Origin: UBA1402 sp964488495
Lineage (GTDB): Bacteria; Bacteroidota; Bacteroidia; Bacteroidales; UBA1402
DNA: 39,236 nucleotides
Direction of reading: 5' to 3'
Assembly (NCBI GenBank): GCA_964488495.1
Contig: CAZAUQ010000016.1
Span: 1-39,236, forward strand
Below the pieces are notes generated by a model. It searched no databases. It saw only the letters and a list, made by a program, of their open reading frames with translations, and was not told the origin of the DNA. Positions 1 through 7,951 of the stretch are shown here, one piece after another; within the stretch, counting starts at the first letter, position 1, and each line of letters opens with the position of its first letter. A program made the translations under genes and the position numbers.

Positions 1-1355
1 AACTGACAACCGTTGCCGGTGCATATTGGAGAGGTGACGAAAAACGCAAGCAACTTACCCGCATTTACGGTATCAGTTTCCCAAAAAAAACGATGCTCGA
101 TGAATACCTCCTCCTGTTGGAAGAAGCCAAAAAACGAGACCATCGTAAGCTTGGCCGCGAGCTGGAATTGTTTATGTTTTCACAATCAGTGGGACAAGGT
201 TTAGCCTTGTGGTTGCCCAGGGGTGCTGAATTGCGGAGCAGGCTCGAAGAATTCCTGAAACGTATACAAAAGAAATTCGGTTATCAACAAGTCATTACCC
301 CGCATATTGGTCAGAAGCAGCTTTACGTTACTTCGGGCCATTACGCCAAATACGGCAAGGATTCATTTCAGCCCATACATACTCCCGAAGAGGGAGAGGA
401 ATTTTTGCTGAAACCTATGAACTGCCCTCATCATTGCGAAATCTACCGCTTTCAGCCCCATTCTTACAAAGACCTGCCCCTGCGTTTTGCTGAATTTGGC
501 ACGGTTTATCGTTACGAACAGAGCGGAGAATTGCACGGTCTGACCAGAGTGAGAGGTTTTACCCAGGACGACGCCCATATTTTTTGCCGTCCCGATCAAC
601 TCAAGGATGAATTTCTCAAGGTGATGGATATTATTTTTATCATCTTTAAAGCCTTGGATTTCCAGGAATTTGAAGCCCAGATTTCCCTGCGTGATCCCGA
701 CAACCACGAAAAATACATTGGAAGTGACGAAAACTGGGAAAAATCCGAGAAAGCTATAGTAGAAGCCTGCGCCGAAAAGAACCTGAAAGCTAAGATAGTT
801 ACCGGCGAAGCTGCTTTCTATGGTCCTAAGCTGGACTTCATGGTCAGGGACGCTATAGGAAGACGCTGGCAGCTGGGGACCATTCAGGTGGATTACAACC
901 TACCCGAGCGTTTCGAACTGGAATACATCGGCAGCGACAACAACAAACACCGTCCGGTGATGATACACCGTGCTCCTTTCGGATCTATGGAACGTTTTGT
1001 GGCGGTACTTATTGAGCATACAGGAGGTAAATTCCCTCTCTGGCTGACTCCCGACCAAGTGGTTGTGCTTCCCATCAGCGAGCGTTTCAACGATTATGCC
1101 CACAAAGTGGCTGACTATCTGAGCCTTCAGAACATTCGTTGCCTGGTAGACGACAGGAACGAAAAAATCGGCCGTAAAATCAGGGATAACGAACTTAAAA
1201 GAATACCTTACATGCTGATAGTCGGAGAAAAGGAAGAAGAAAATGCAGAAGTATCCATAAGAAAACAGGGCGAAGGTGATACAGGTTCAGTTAAAATGAC
1301 TACCTTTGCAGCAAATTTTTTGGATGAAGTAGAAAAAATGATGAACGTTATATAG
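1..1355 (+). CDS. thrS: Threonyl-tRNA synthetase, 5'-truncated by window edge
   Basis: Class II aminoacyl-tRNA synthetase that charges tRNA-Thr in the cytoplasm. The frame is open from base 3 through the window edge, so the first ATG at 93 is internal. Bases 3-92 already encode the typical segment AGAYWRGDE...GISFPKKT that follows the editing domain. Visible landmarks are the zinc-binding Cys in MNCPHH, motif 2 around YRYEQSGELHGL and RVRGFTQDDAHIF, motif 3 GSMERFVAVLIEH, and a C-terminal anticodon-binding domain starting near VVVLPISE (about the last 100 residues). The N-terminal TGS and editing domains lie outside the window. The gap to infC is only 48 bp with no obvious terminator, so thrS probably leads the infC-rpmI-rplT transcript. 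The identification is secure; only the 5' end is missing. Confidence 0.98.
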   Translation, partial: LTTVAGAYWRGDEKRKQLTRIYGISFPKKTMLDEYLLLLEEAKKRDHRKLGRELELFMFSQSVGQGLALWLPRGAELRSRLEEFLKRIQKKFGYQQVITPHIGQKQLYVTSGHYAKYGKDSFQPIHTPEEGEEFLLKPMNCPHHCEIYRFQPHSYKDLPLRFAEFGTVYRYEQSGELHGLTRVRGFTQDDAHIFCRPDQLKDEFLKVMDIIFIIFKALDFQEFEAQISLRDPDNHEKYIGSDENWEKSEKAIVEACAEKNLKAKIVTGEAAFYGPKLDFMVRDAIGRRWQLGTIQVDYNLPERFELEYIGSDNNKHRPVMIHRAPFGSMERFVAVLIEHTGGKFPLWLTPDQVVVLPISERFNDYAHKVADYLSLQNIRCLVDDRNEKIGRKIRDNELKRIPYMLIVGEKEEENAEVSIRKQGEGDTGSVKMTTFAANFLDEVEKMMNVI

Positions 1356-1403
1356 TTATATTTCTAAAAATCAATAATATACAACACAGGGATAAACATT
1401 TGA

Positions 1404-2015
1404 ATGAAAAACGACGATATTAAGTTTCAATACCGGATTAACCACAGAATTCGTGAGAGAGAAGTTCGATTGGTAGGCGATAATGTGGAAACAGGTGTTT
1501 ACAACATTCAGGAAGCATTAAAAATTGCCGAAGATCAACAATTGGATTTGGTAGAAATTTCACCTAACGCCGTTCCTCCGGTTTGTCGCATTATTGATTT
1601 TCAGAAGTTTCTGTATCAAAAGAAAAAAAAGGAAAAAGAACAAAAAGCCAAAGCAACAAAAATTATTCTTAAAGAAATTCGCTTCGGTCCTCAAACCGAT
1701 GACCACGACTACAATTTCAAATTGAAGCATGCCATCGAATTTTTAAAAGAAGGTTCCAAAGTCAAGGCTTATGTTTTTTTCAAAGGACGTTCCATTTTGT
1801 TCAAAGAACAGGGAGAGCTTTTGTTATTGCGCTTTGCCAATGATCTTGAAGACTATGGAAAAGTGGAAAATTTACCGGTACTGGAAGGCAAACGGATGAT
1901 TATTATGGTGGCTCCCATCAAAAAGAAAGCTGTAGCCGTAACCCCTTCCAAATCGAAACCGGAATCATCGACAAATAAGCCCGACGATGACTCCAACAAT
2001 AATGACCAGGAATAA
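1404..2015 (+). CDS. infC: Translation initiation factor IF-3
   Basis: IF-3 binds the 30S subunit, checks the initiator tRNA-start codon pair and prevents premature 50S joining. The 203-aa protein shows the N-domain (INHRIREREVRLVGDN, then a run about QLDLVEISPNAVPPVCRI), a Lys/Glu-rich linker helix (KKKKEKEQKAKATK) and the C-domain beginning KEIRFGPQTDDHDYNFK. The last 30 or so residues form a Ser/Pro/Asp/Asn-rich tail ending DDDSNNNDQE; such tails are dispensable extensions in this phylum. The ATG at 1404 follows thrS by 48 bp. Many bacteria start infC at a rare codon for autoregulation; here an ordinary ATG fits the conserved N-terminus. First of the conserved infC-rpmI-rplT trio. Confidence 0.97.
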   Translation: MKNDDIKFQYRINHRIREREVRLVGDNVETGVYNIQEALKIAEDQQLDLVEISPNAVPPVCRIIDFQKFLYQKKKKEKEQKAKATKIILKEIRFGPQTDDHDYNFKLKHAIEFLKEGSKVKAYVFFKGRSILFKEQGELLLLRFANDLEDYGKVENLPVLEGKRMIIMVAPIKKKAVAVTPSKSKPESSTNKPDDDSNNNDQE

Positions 2016-2071
2016 AACCGTGTGAACGGACTGTAATACAATCAATTAAAAACAATTTAAAGTAAAACAAA

Positions 2072-2269
2072 ATGCCAAAGATGAAAACTAACTCCGGTTC
2101 CAAAAAGAGGTTTGCCCTTACCGGAACAGGTAAAATCAAAAGAAAACATGCATTCAAGAGTCATATTCTGACCAAGAAAACAACCAAGCAGAAACGCAAT
2201 CTCACCCAAAGCGGGCTGGTAGATAAAAGCGATATGAGCAATGTTCGTTTTTTGTTGGGTATGAAATAA
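2072..2269 (+). CDS. rpmI: 50S ribosomal protein L35
   Basis: Small basic protein of the large ribosomal subunit, 65 aa, the usual length. The N-terminus MPKMKTNSGSKKRF and the segment GKIKRKHAFKSHILTKK are diagnostic. It lies between infC (56 bp upstream) and rplT (101 bp downstream), the standard order. No strong promoter is visible in the infC-rpmI gap, so it is probably cotranscribed. The 101-bp gap before rplT is long enough to hold an L20-responsive leader of the kind known from other bacteria, but I could not recognise a convincing pseudoknot there. Confidence 0.97.
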   Translation: MPKMKTNSGSKKRFALTGTGKIKRKHAFKSHILTKKTTKQKRNLTQSGLVDKSDMSNVRFLLGMK

Positions 2270-2370
2270 TGCCATTTCTACATTGTTTATTACTTATTAG
2301 TTAACCGAATGCTTTAGCCCATAAGATCATCTGAGAAGAATGACGCTAACATTCAAAAAAAATTACTACA

Positions 2371-2721
2371 ATGCCAAGATCAGTTAATCACGTTGCTTCA
2401 AGAGCAAAAAGAAAAAAGATTCTATCCCTGACCAGAGGGTATTTCGGATCCAGAAAAAATGTATGGACCGTTGCTAAAAACACCTGGGAAAAAGGTCTCA
2501 CCTATGCCTACCGCGACCGCAAAGCCAAAAAACGCGAATTTCGCGCCTTATGGATACAACGTATCAACGCCGCCGCCAGGCTGGAAGATTTTTCATACAG
2601 CCGCCTGATGGGTGCTTTGCACAAAGCCGGCATCGAAATAAACCGTAAGGTTCTCGCCGATTTGGCCATGAATGAACCCCAAGCTTTTAAAGCCATCGTA
2701 GAAAAAGCTAAAAACGCTTAA
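2371..2721 (+). CDS. rplT: 50S ribosomal protein L20
   Basis: rRNA-binding assembly protein of the 50S subunit, 116 aa (normal length). Characteristic stretches are MPRSVNHVASRAKRKK, SLTRGYFGSRKNVWTVAK, the DRKAKKREFRALWIQRINAAAR segment and the C-terminal globular part with SYSRLMGALHKAGIEINRKVLADLA. Last gene of the thrS-infC-rpmI-rplT run, ending about 30 bp before a strong rho-independent terminator. L20 is a known translational repressor of its own operon in other phyla; no regulatory structure could be verified here. The gene is followed directly by a separate promoter and a structured RNA (2789-3012). Confidence 0.98.
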   Translation: MPRSVNHVASRAKRKKILSLTRGYFGSRKNVWTVAKNTWEKGLTYAYRDRKAKKREFRALWIQRINAAARLEDFSYSRLMGALHKAGIEINRKVLADLAMNEPQAFKAIVEKAKNA

Positions 2722-2749
2722 GAAGGTGAAAAAATAAAGCAATACCCAT

Positions 2750-2787
2750 AAAAAAGTCCCGAATACACAAAGTTTCGGGACTTTTTT
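2750..2787 (+). terminator. Rho-independent terminator after rplT
   Basis: GTCCCGAA (2756-2763) pairs with TTCGGGAC (2774-2781) around a 10-nt loop, flanked by A6 (2750-2755) and T6 (2782-2787). It begins about 28 bp after the rplT stop codon. The A-tract on the other side makes it potentially bidirectional. Confidence 0.92.
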
Positions 2788-2788
2788 A

Positions 2789-2818
2789 TTGCCTGATAGA
2801 TTTATTCTCTTATATTTG
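2789..2818 (+). promoter_or_regulatory. Consensus Bacteroidota promoter for the ncRNA
   Basis: TTG at 2789-2791, a 19-nt spacer, and TATATTTG at 2811-2818. This matches the known Bacteroidota -33/-7 consensus (TTG, 19-21 nt, TAnnTTTG). It begins one base after the rplT terminator T-tract and predicts a start near 2823-2825, where the terminal helix of the downstream RNA begins. No open reading frame with a plausible protein starts nearby. Confidence 0.85.
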
Positions 2819-2823
2819 TGTCA

Positions 2824-3012
2824 CGGAAGTCGTGTCGATTTGATTGGTAAACTCATCAATTTATAAAAGAAACACCGAGACACCGCTTAGGTTTTTCAAT
2901 GGCGAGCCACACTTCTCAGGAAGTGCTTTTCGAAGCAAAGTGGATTACAAAGAAGACCGGCACTCAAATCTTGTTCACCGGAGTTTTCGCACATCCATCG
3001 ACACGGCTTCTT
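2824..3012 (+). ncRNA. Structured small RNA, probable Bacteroidales-1 / 6S-like RNA
   Basis: About 190 nt between a consensus promoter and a T-rich stretch. The two ends are complementary: 2827-2839 (AAGTCGTGTCGAT) pairs with 2997-3009 (ATCGACACGGCTT) over 13 bp with one G-U, extendable outward by 2826-3010 and a wobble 2825-3011. Nested inside are 2883-2888 with 2938-2943 (CCGCTT/AAGTGG, one G-U) and an apical hairpin 2910-2915 with 2920-2925 (CACTTC, TCAG loop, GAAGTG). The result is a long rod with internal bubbles, the general architecture of 6S RNA. After the closing helix comes TTCTTTTATTTTT (from 3011). Location immediately downstream of rplT with a phylum-type promoter is what I recall for the Bacteroidales-1 RNA motif, and Bacteroidota 6S candidates have the same kind of fold. 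Sequence shows promoter and helices; the family name and RNA polymerase-binding role are inference. Confidence 0.72.
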
Positions 3013-3029
3013 CTTTTATTTTTCTCCCA

Positions 3030-4418
3030 TTATTTATTCAGGTTTTTATTGCTCAACAATTTACCTTGGTATTCACCCGTCAGGCATTCGTAAAAGGCTT
3101 CAAAAGCATCCAGTTCTTCTGGTTTCAAAATTATATCCAATTGGTATTTAGCCATATCGGCGGTGGCCTCTCTGAGGTTTTTTCGTGTTCCGTCGTGGAA
3201 ATAAGGTTCTGTCAGTACTATGTTTCTTAGTCCGGGTACTTTAAAACGATGACGATCCCTCTCTATACCGGTTTCTTTGAAACGGCCCAAATCATCGGTG
3301 GAGATTTCGGTATTGCGATCGGCGAAATAATCACGAGCCATGCCCATTTTTTCGTATGATTGTCCTCCCATGTTATCACCCACATGGCAGGTGGCACATT
3401 CGTAGTCTTTGAACAAGGTATAACCCAGGAGTTCCGATTCAGATACGACCGATGCTTCGCCTTTCAGATAGCGATCCAGCCTGGAATTTGGCGTTAACAA
3501 TGTTTTTTCGAATTCAGCGATGGCATCAGTAATTGTTTCCTCAGAAAAGCCCTCGGGGTACACTTTTAGAAATTGTCGGTTTAATGCTTTGTCCTGTTTG
3601 AGTTTGTCAATTATTTGTTCAAAGGAAACACTGGCCATTTCTACCGGATTCAAAGGTGGCTGGGCAGCCTGAGCGGCCAGTGTGGCGGCTCTTCCGTCCC
3701 AAAATTGTGCAAAATTGTAGACCGAATTAAAGACAGTGGGCGAATTAATGGTTCCTATCTGGCCGCCTACGCCGGGCGAAAAGACTTCGTTGTCAACCCC
3801 TGCAGTTTCCAAATCGTGACAACTGGCGCAGGATAAAGTATTATCGAGCGAGAGGCGTGTGTCGTGATACAACAAATTACCCAAAGCTACTTTTTCCTGA
3901 TCCACAGACAAATAATCATCGATTGGTCGAACAGGCTCATTGATAAATTCCTCTGCAGCCAAACCATTGCTGTAATGAGTCAGACGGTGATTTCTTGTCC
4001 AGTTCAGTATAATCTCTCTCTCAGCCTCGCTGGTGTATGAAGCCCAGTGAATCATAGAATAATTAAACAAAGGCATAGTCTTGTCCAGCATTGATTTTTC
4101 AATTTTGGCCAGGGCTACCTCTCCTATCGGTAAATTTGCCTGCAGGGCTGTCATTGCCTCATTCAGGTCAATTTGCACCAGAGCTTTGGCAGCGTCCTGA
4201 CGAATCATTTTTCCAATGACAGGGAATTTTTCATAAAAAGGGAATGTAGGTTCCATATGGTGGCAAACCAGGCAACCGCCCTTGCTCAGTATTGTATGTA
4301 CCCGAATATTTTCAGCATATTCTGGCGAAGGCACCCGGTTTAACATTCTAAAAAGGATTATGAAAGAAATAAAACCAATAATAATCAGTCCGCTAATAAT
4401 CAATACTATACGTTTCAT
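3030..4418 (-). CDS. Tri-haem cytochrome c peroxidase
   Basis: Predicted periplasmic, membrane-anchored peroxidase that would reduce hydrogen peroxide with electrons from c-type cytochromes. An N-terminal hydrophobic segment (about residues 3-23) precedes three CxxCH haem sites: CLVCH at 49-53, CASCH at 197-201 and CATCH at 341-345. The last two with PGVGG, FWDGRA and FKVPGLRN belong to the di-haem CcpA/MauG family; the first sits in an extra N-terminal haem-binding domain common in Bacteroidota. I chose the ATG at 4418; a TTG at 4427 adds three residues. The 462-aa length fits the fused architecture. It follows ccsA by 12 bp and resB before that, so the operon makes both the cytochrome and its haem-attachment machinery. 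Substrate is inferred from family only. Confidence 0.88.
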   Translation of the reverse strand: MKRIVLIISGLIIIGFISFIILFRMLNRVPSPEYAENIRVHTILSKGGCLVCHHMEPTFPFYEKFPVIGKMIRQDAAKALVQIDLNEAMTALQANLPIGEVALAKIEKSMLDKTMPLFNYSMIHWASYTSEAEREIILNWTRNHRLTHYSNGLAAEEFINEPVRPIDDYLSVDQEKVALGNLLYHDTRLSLDNTLSCASCHDLETAGVDNEVFSPGVGGQIGTINSPTVFNSVYNFAQFWDGRAATLAAQAAQPPLNPVEMASVSFEQIIDKLKQDKALNRQFLKVYPEGFSEETITDAIAEFEKTLLTPNSRLDRYLKGEASVVSESELLGYTLFKDYECATCHVGDNMGGQSYEKMGMARDYFADRNTEISTDDLGRFKETGIERDRHRFKVPGLRNIVLTEPYFHDGTRKNLREATADMAKYQLDIILKPEELDAFEAFYECLTGEYQGKLLSNKNLNK

Positions 4419-4430
4419 GGCAATCAATCT

Positions 4431-5231
4431 TTAAGATCCGTAAACATGTATGCTTTGTTGAGCTGCAGGCAGATAATTTAATCCGTACCAGCACATTTGC
4501 AGGGCACAAAAAGCAAAAATCAAGACCAAATATAGTATTTTTTTGTTTTTGTAACGGAATCTGATCAAATGGATGTATAACAGATACATTATCCAGGTAA
4601 TGGCAGCCCAGGTTTCTTTGGGATCCCAGGACCAAAAGTTTCCCCAGGCTTCTTTTGCCCAGAGAGCGCCAAACAACATCCCCAGGCTAAAGCAGCTGAT
4701 GCCGGCTATTACCAGATGTTCAATAGCCCTGTCTATATTCTGTGTAGGTCTAATCAATGCTGCCAGCGCCAACAAAAAACTACAGCCCAACAAAGCATAG
4801 GAAAAAATATATACTGTGACATGGGGTATGAACCAGGCACTTTGCAAAGCCGGCATCAATACCTCATTGTGAATTTCTGGTTTGAGCAGATTGACACTCA
4901 TAAACACAATGGACATCAAAGCCGAAAAAGACAAGATCCACGAAAAACGCCATAAAATATAAGTGATCAATCCGGCCACCCCCATAAATAAGGCATACCA
5001 GAGGCGTGTTTCTCCTATGGTTTTTAGCGGAGGGCGTTCAAGATATTGCCAGAATCCCATAATAAAGACAGTAATGGCAATGATTCCGATCACCGAAAAA
5101 ACCAAAGCCTTTCGAGAGATTACCCCGGACTGAAAACCCTGCTTTTTGGCCTTTAATAAGGCAAAAAGAGCAGCCATGATCCAGCAGACAGCCGAAAAAA
5201 AGGCAACCAGGCCAAAATGATCCCAATTCAT
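4431..5231 (-). CDS. ccsA: Cytochrome c biogenesis protein CcsA/ResC
   Basis: System II haem-handling membrane protein that works with ResB/Ccs1 to attach haem to apocytochromes outside the membrane. The 266-aa protein has about eight hydrophobic segments and the family signature tryptophan-rich motif, WGNFWSWDPKETWAA near residues 207-221. Conserved His residues flank the motif (for example in FIPHVTVY and YIHLIRF). Its start overlaps the resB stop by 4 bp (ATGA), indicating translational coupling, and it precedes the tri-haem peroxidase by 12 bp. Length is typical for a stand-alone CcsA rather than a ResB-CcsA fusion. Confidence 0.92.
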   Translation of the reverse strand: MNWDHFGLVAFFSAVCWIMAALFALLKAKKQGFQSGVISRKALVFSVIGIIAITVFIMGFWQYLERPPLKTIGETRLWYALFMGVAGLITYILWRFSWILSFSALMSIVFMSVNLLKPEIHNEVLMPALQSAWFIPHVTVYIFSYALLGCSFLLALAALIRPTQNIDRAIEHLVIAGISCFSLGMLFGALWAKEAWGNFWSWDPKETWAAITWIMYLLYIHLIRFRYKNKKILYLVLIFAFCALQMCWYGLNYLPAAQQSIHVYGS

Positions 5232-6175
5232 GGCGATTTATATTTAAGATCCCGGGCTGTAGAGATAAACAAAAACAGGGCTCCCAACACCATCGTAATT
5301 ATTCCTGCGAACATAAAGTTTTTCCACGGTTGACGTATCAGGAGCAATACCACATACTGGCTCTCCTCCCCTTTTTCAACATCGTAAGAACTCAGGTAAA
5401 TATCGTAAGCTTTGTGTCGCAGAGGATGATTCACCCTAAGCATAGAAGCTGTTCCGGATGATTCTTTAGATTCTGCCATCCACAACACAGCCCGGTAATT
5501 AATGATTTCTCCGGAAGGATGATATTGAATTTCAAACTCTTTCAGACCCAGGTAAAAAGGCAGGATATGTTGTCCATTTGGTTTTTTGTAGGCAACATTT
5601 ATTAGCTCTTGCCTGTCTATAATCATTTTACAGCGAATTTCGTCGCTGCTGCCCAAAAATCCCGCCACTACAGCCAACCATAAACCAAAGTGATTCAGCA
5701 CAAAAGAAATATCTTTCCAGATAGCCCTTTTGCATCTTTCCGAATGTTTTAATTTTTGTATCAGGCCAAGGCCACGTCTTAGGATGACAGCCGCCAGAAC
5801 AGATAAAAAATACACCAGGATAAAAGCAAAAATCCAGGAAGAGCTAAAAGAATAAAATCCAAGACGATAGGCTATCAGCCTTACTATACTATTTTCATCG
5901 GGAGCCGGAGACCAGGACTCCGTTTGTGGAAATAATCCCAGGATAAGCATCCCGGTCAGGAGGCTCATCAAGGCATAAACCACAGCAGAAGAAGTAGCCA
6001 GGGCTGCCGGCCTGCCTTTGGTGTATGCAAACCGGTAATCCATCCAAACCAGATAAAGCAGCAAGATCAATACCATCAGGTTGGTGGGAAAGGCAAATAA
6101 GTGCAGCGACACTGAACCGGTTAAAACTTGAAGACTCAAGGCCAAAACGCCCATTATGCTAAACAGCCACTTCAT
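5228..6175 (-). CDS. resB: ResB-like cytochrome c biogenesis protein
   Basis: Partner of CcsA in System II cytochrome c maturation. The 315-aa protein has N-terminal membrane segments (from KWLFSIMGVLALSLQVLTG), further ones near 40, 65 and 120, a helix at about residue 165 (NHFGLWLAVVAGFLGSSDE), a periplasmic domain of about 110 residues with LKEFEIQYHPSGE, and a last transmembrane helix (NFMFAGIITMVLGALFLFI). The order (helices, periplasmic domain, final helix) and LGLKEFEIQYxPSG motif fit small ResB proteins. It overlaps ccsA by 4 bp. No clear promoter was found in the 96 bp between pgk and resB beyond the pgk terminator, so the source of its transcript is uncertain. Confidence 0.85.
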   Translation of the reverse strand: MKWLFSIMGVLALSLQVLTGSVSLHLFAFPTNLMVLILLLYLVWMDYRFAYTKGRPAALATSSAVVYALMSLLTGMLILGLFPQTESWSPAPDENSIVRLIAYRLGFYSFSSSWIFAFILVYFLSVLAAVILRRGLGLIQKLKHSERCKRAIWKDISFVLNHFGLWLAVVAGFLGSSDEIRCKMIIDRQELINVAYKKPNGQHILPFYLGLKEFEIQYHPSGEIINYRAVLWMAESKESSGTASMLRVNHPLRHKAYDIYLSSYDVEKGEESQYVVLLLIRQPWKNFMFAGIITMVLGALFLFISTARDLKYKSP

Positions 6176-6180
6176 CGGTT

Positions 6181-6231
6181 TAAATAAAAAACAAAGAGAC
6201 CGCCCCTGGCATGGGGCCGGAGCAGTCTCTT
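6181..6231 (-). terminator. Terminator downstream of pgk
   Basis: On the minus strand AGAGAC (6230-6225) pairs with GTCTCT (6200-6195), enclosing a GC-rich inner stem (GGCCCC with GGGGC), and is followed by TTTGTTTTTTATTT (6194-6181). It starts about 40 bp after the pgk stop codon and separates pgk from resB. The stem carries small internal mismatches. Confidence 0.85.
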
Positions 6232-6271
6232 CTACATATTAGATTTAAGGTATGTGGTATGATAAATGTAT

Positions 6272-7531
6272 TTATTCTCCTTTAATAGCCTTGATACCGG
6301 GCAGAATCTTACCTTCAATGGCTTCGAGTAAAGCACCTCCTCCGGTAGAGACATAACTTACTCCATTGACCAGGCCGAATTTATTGACACAGGCCACAGA
6401 ATCGCCTCCGCCCACCAACGAGAAAGCACCTTTTTTAGTTGCATCTACTACGGCTTCGCCAATGGCTTTGGATCCGTGAGTGAAATTTTCAAATTCAAAA
6501 ACACCTGCAGGGCCATTCCATAATATGGTTTTGGATTTCTTGATGACTTCGGCAAATAGAACCTCAGTCTTGGAGCCTATATCCATGCCTTCCCAGCCGT
6601 CTGGTATAGCATCAATCGACACAAATTTAGTATTAGCTTCGTTACTGAAAGCATCACCTATCTTGGAATCAATGGGTAAGACCAGTTTAACGCCTTTTTG
6701 TTTTGCTTTATCCATCAATTCCAGAGCCAGCTCGAGTTTATCGTTTTCGCAAATTGAATTACCAATACTTCCTCCCATGGCTTTAATGAAAGTAAAAGCC
6801 ATACCGCCTGTAATGATTAGATTATCCACTTTATCCAACAGGTTTTCGATGATATCAATTTTGGACGAAACCTTGGCTCCTCCCATGATAGCAGTAAAAG
6901 GGCGTACAATATCGCGCATTACTTTTTCGACGGCCAGTACTTCGCTGTTCATCAAATAACCAAACATTTTGTTTTTTTCATCAAAATAATCGGCGATAAG
7001 AGCAGTAGAAGCATGTGCGCGATGTGCTGTTCCAAAAGCATCGTTCACGTAACAATCTGCGTAAGAGGCCAGCTTTTTAGTAAAGGATTTCTGGCTTTCT
7101 TTGATGACTTTTTTGGCAGCAGCTTTTTCTTCGTCACTTGCATCATCGGCCAGACCACGGGGTTTGCCTTCTTCTTCGGCGTAAAAGCGCAGATTTTCGA
7201 GCAACAGGGCTTCACCGGGTTTTAAGGCAGCCACTTGAGCATCGGCTTTTTGACAATCATCAGCAAAGTGCACAGGTGCTCCCAAACAATCGGCAACATG
7301 TTGCTGAATAGACTTTAACGAGTACTTGGGATCTGGATTCTTTTTGGGACGTCCCATATGTGAACCAATAATGAGCATGCCGCCATCACTGATTATTTTT
7401 TTCAAGGTAGGCATGGCTGCCCGAATGCGCGTGTCGTCGGTAATGTTTTTTTCATCATCTAATGGAACATTAAAATCTACTCTGACAAAAGCTTTCTTTC
7501 CGGAAAAATTGAATTGCTCAATCGATTGCAT
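6272..7531 (-). CDS. pgk: Phosphoglycerate kinase
   Basis: Glycolytic enzyme that transfers phosphate from 1,3-bisphosphoglycerate to ADP in the cytoplasm. The 419-aa protein shows the N-terminal signature KKAFVRVDFNVPLDD, substrate loops GSHMGRPK and NDAFGTAHRAHAST, the hinge and nucleotide region GGAKVSSKIDIIENLL, and the C-terminal GGGDSVACVNKFG. I chose the ATG at 7531, which gives the usual N-terminus MQSIEQFNFSGK; an in-frame extension to 7573 adds 14 unlike residues. A near-consensus -7 box (TATCTTCG, 7580-7573) lies about 40 bp upstream but deviates at one position. The gene ends in its own terminator. It is slightly longer than the 390-400 aa of many PGKs because of insertions around residues 115-140, usual in Bacteroidota. 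Confidence 0.97.
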   Translation of the reverse strand: MQSIEQFNFSGKKAFVRVDFNVPLDDEKNITDDTRIRAAMPTLKKIISDGGMLIIGSHMGRPKKNPDPKYSLKSIQQHVADCLGAPVHFADDCQKADAQVAALKPGEALLLENLRFYAEEEGKPRGLADDASDEEKAAAKKVIKESQKSFTKKLASYADCYVNDAFGTAHRAHASTALIADYFDEKNKMFGYLMNSEVLAVEKVMRDIVRPFTAIMGGAKVSSKIDIIENLLDKVDNLIITGGMAFTFIKAMGGSIGNSICENDKLELALELMDKAKQKGVKLVLPIDSKIGDAFSNEANTKFVSIDAIPDGWEGMDIGSKTEVLFAEVIKKSKTILWNGPAGVFEFENFTHGSKAIGEAVVDATKKGAFSLVGGGDSVACVNKFGLVNGVSYVSTGGGALLEAIEGKILPGIKAIKGE

Positions 7532-7620
7532 ATAAGTTTTGAATAAAGAATGCTTATTACTTAAAAACGCCACGAAGATAAGAAATTATTCTTTTACCTG
7601 ACCATTCTATTACGATTTTT

Positions 7621-7935
7621 TTAATCCATATGAAAAACTTCCAGCAGTGGAACAGTCACAGGGGAATTATCGGAATTGGTTTCCATAATGTCGGCCATGT
7701 AATCCCACCACTTCTTCTGAATGTCGTTGAAACCTAAATCCTGTGAAGATAAATTCCCTTCAACTTTCTGAATTCCGAACAAGATATTGGTTTCCTCGTC
7801 CAAAAAAATGGAATAATCGCTCACGCCGCTTTTTTTTATCAGGTCGGCTATTTCGGGCCATATTTGATCGTGGCGTTTGATATACTCCTCTTTCATGCCG
7901 GGAGTCATTTTCATTTTAAAAGCTACTCTTTTCAT
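7621..7935 (-). CDS. rhaM: L-rhamnose mutarotase family protein
   Basis: Small dimeric alpha/beta-barrel-like enzyme of the RhaM (DUF718) family, which interconverts alpha and beta anomers of L-rhamnose. The 104-aa length equals that of the Escherichia coli enzyme, and Tyr18, His22 (EEYIKRHDQIWPE) and Trp76/Trp77 (QKKWWDYMADIM) fall at the residue numbers I recall for its sugar site. It lies 67 bp downstream of the GH2 glycosidase and 89 bp upstream of pgk with no intervening terminator, so it may be the third gene of the S9-GH2 operon. Substrate specificity (rhamnose, fucose or another deoxy sugar) cannot be decided from sequence. Confidence 0.88.
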   Translation of the reverse strand: MKRVAFKMKMTPGMKEEYIKRHDQIWPEIADLIKKSGVSDYSIFLDEETNILFGIQKVEGNLSSQDLGFNDIQKKWWDYMADIMETNSDNSPVTVPLLEVFHMD

Positions 7936-7951
7936 GGTTGTTGAGATTTAA

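Noticed and set aside
2270..2370. Possible L20-responsive leader between rpmI and rplT
   Set aside because: The gap is long enough, but I could not find a convincing pseudoknot or L20-site mimic by eye.
2844..3230. 128-aa open frame on the plus strand (and a 64-aa frame at 2899-3093)
   Set aside because: No recognisable domain, antisense to the peroxidase for most of its length, and the first part coincides with paired segments of the structured RNA.
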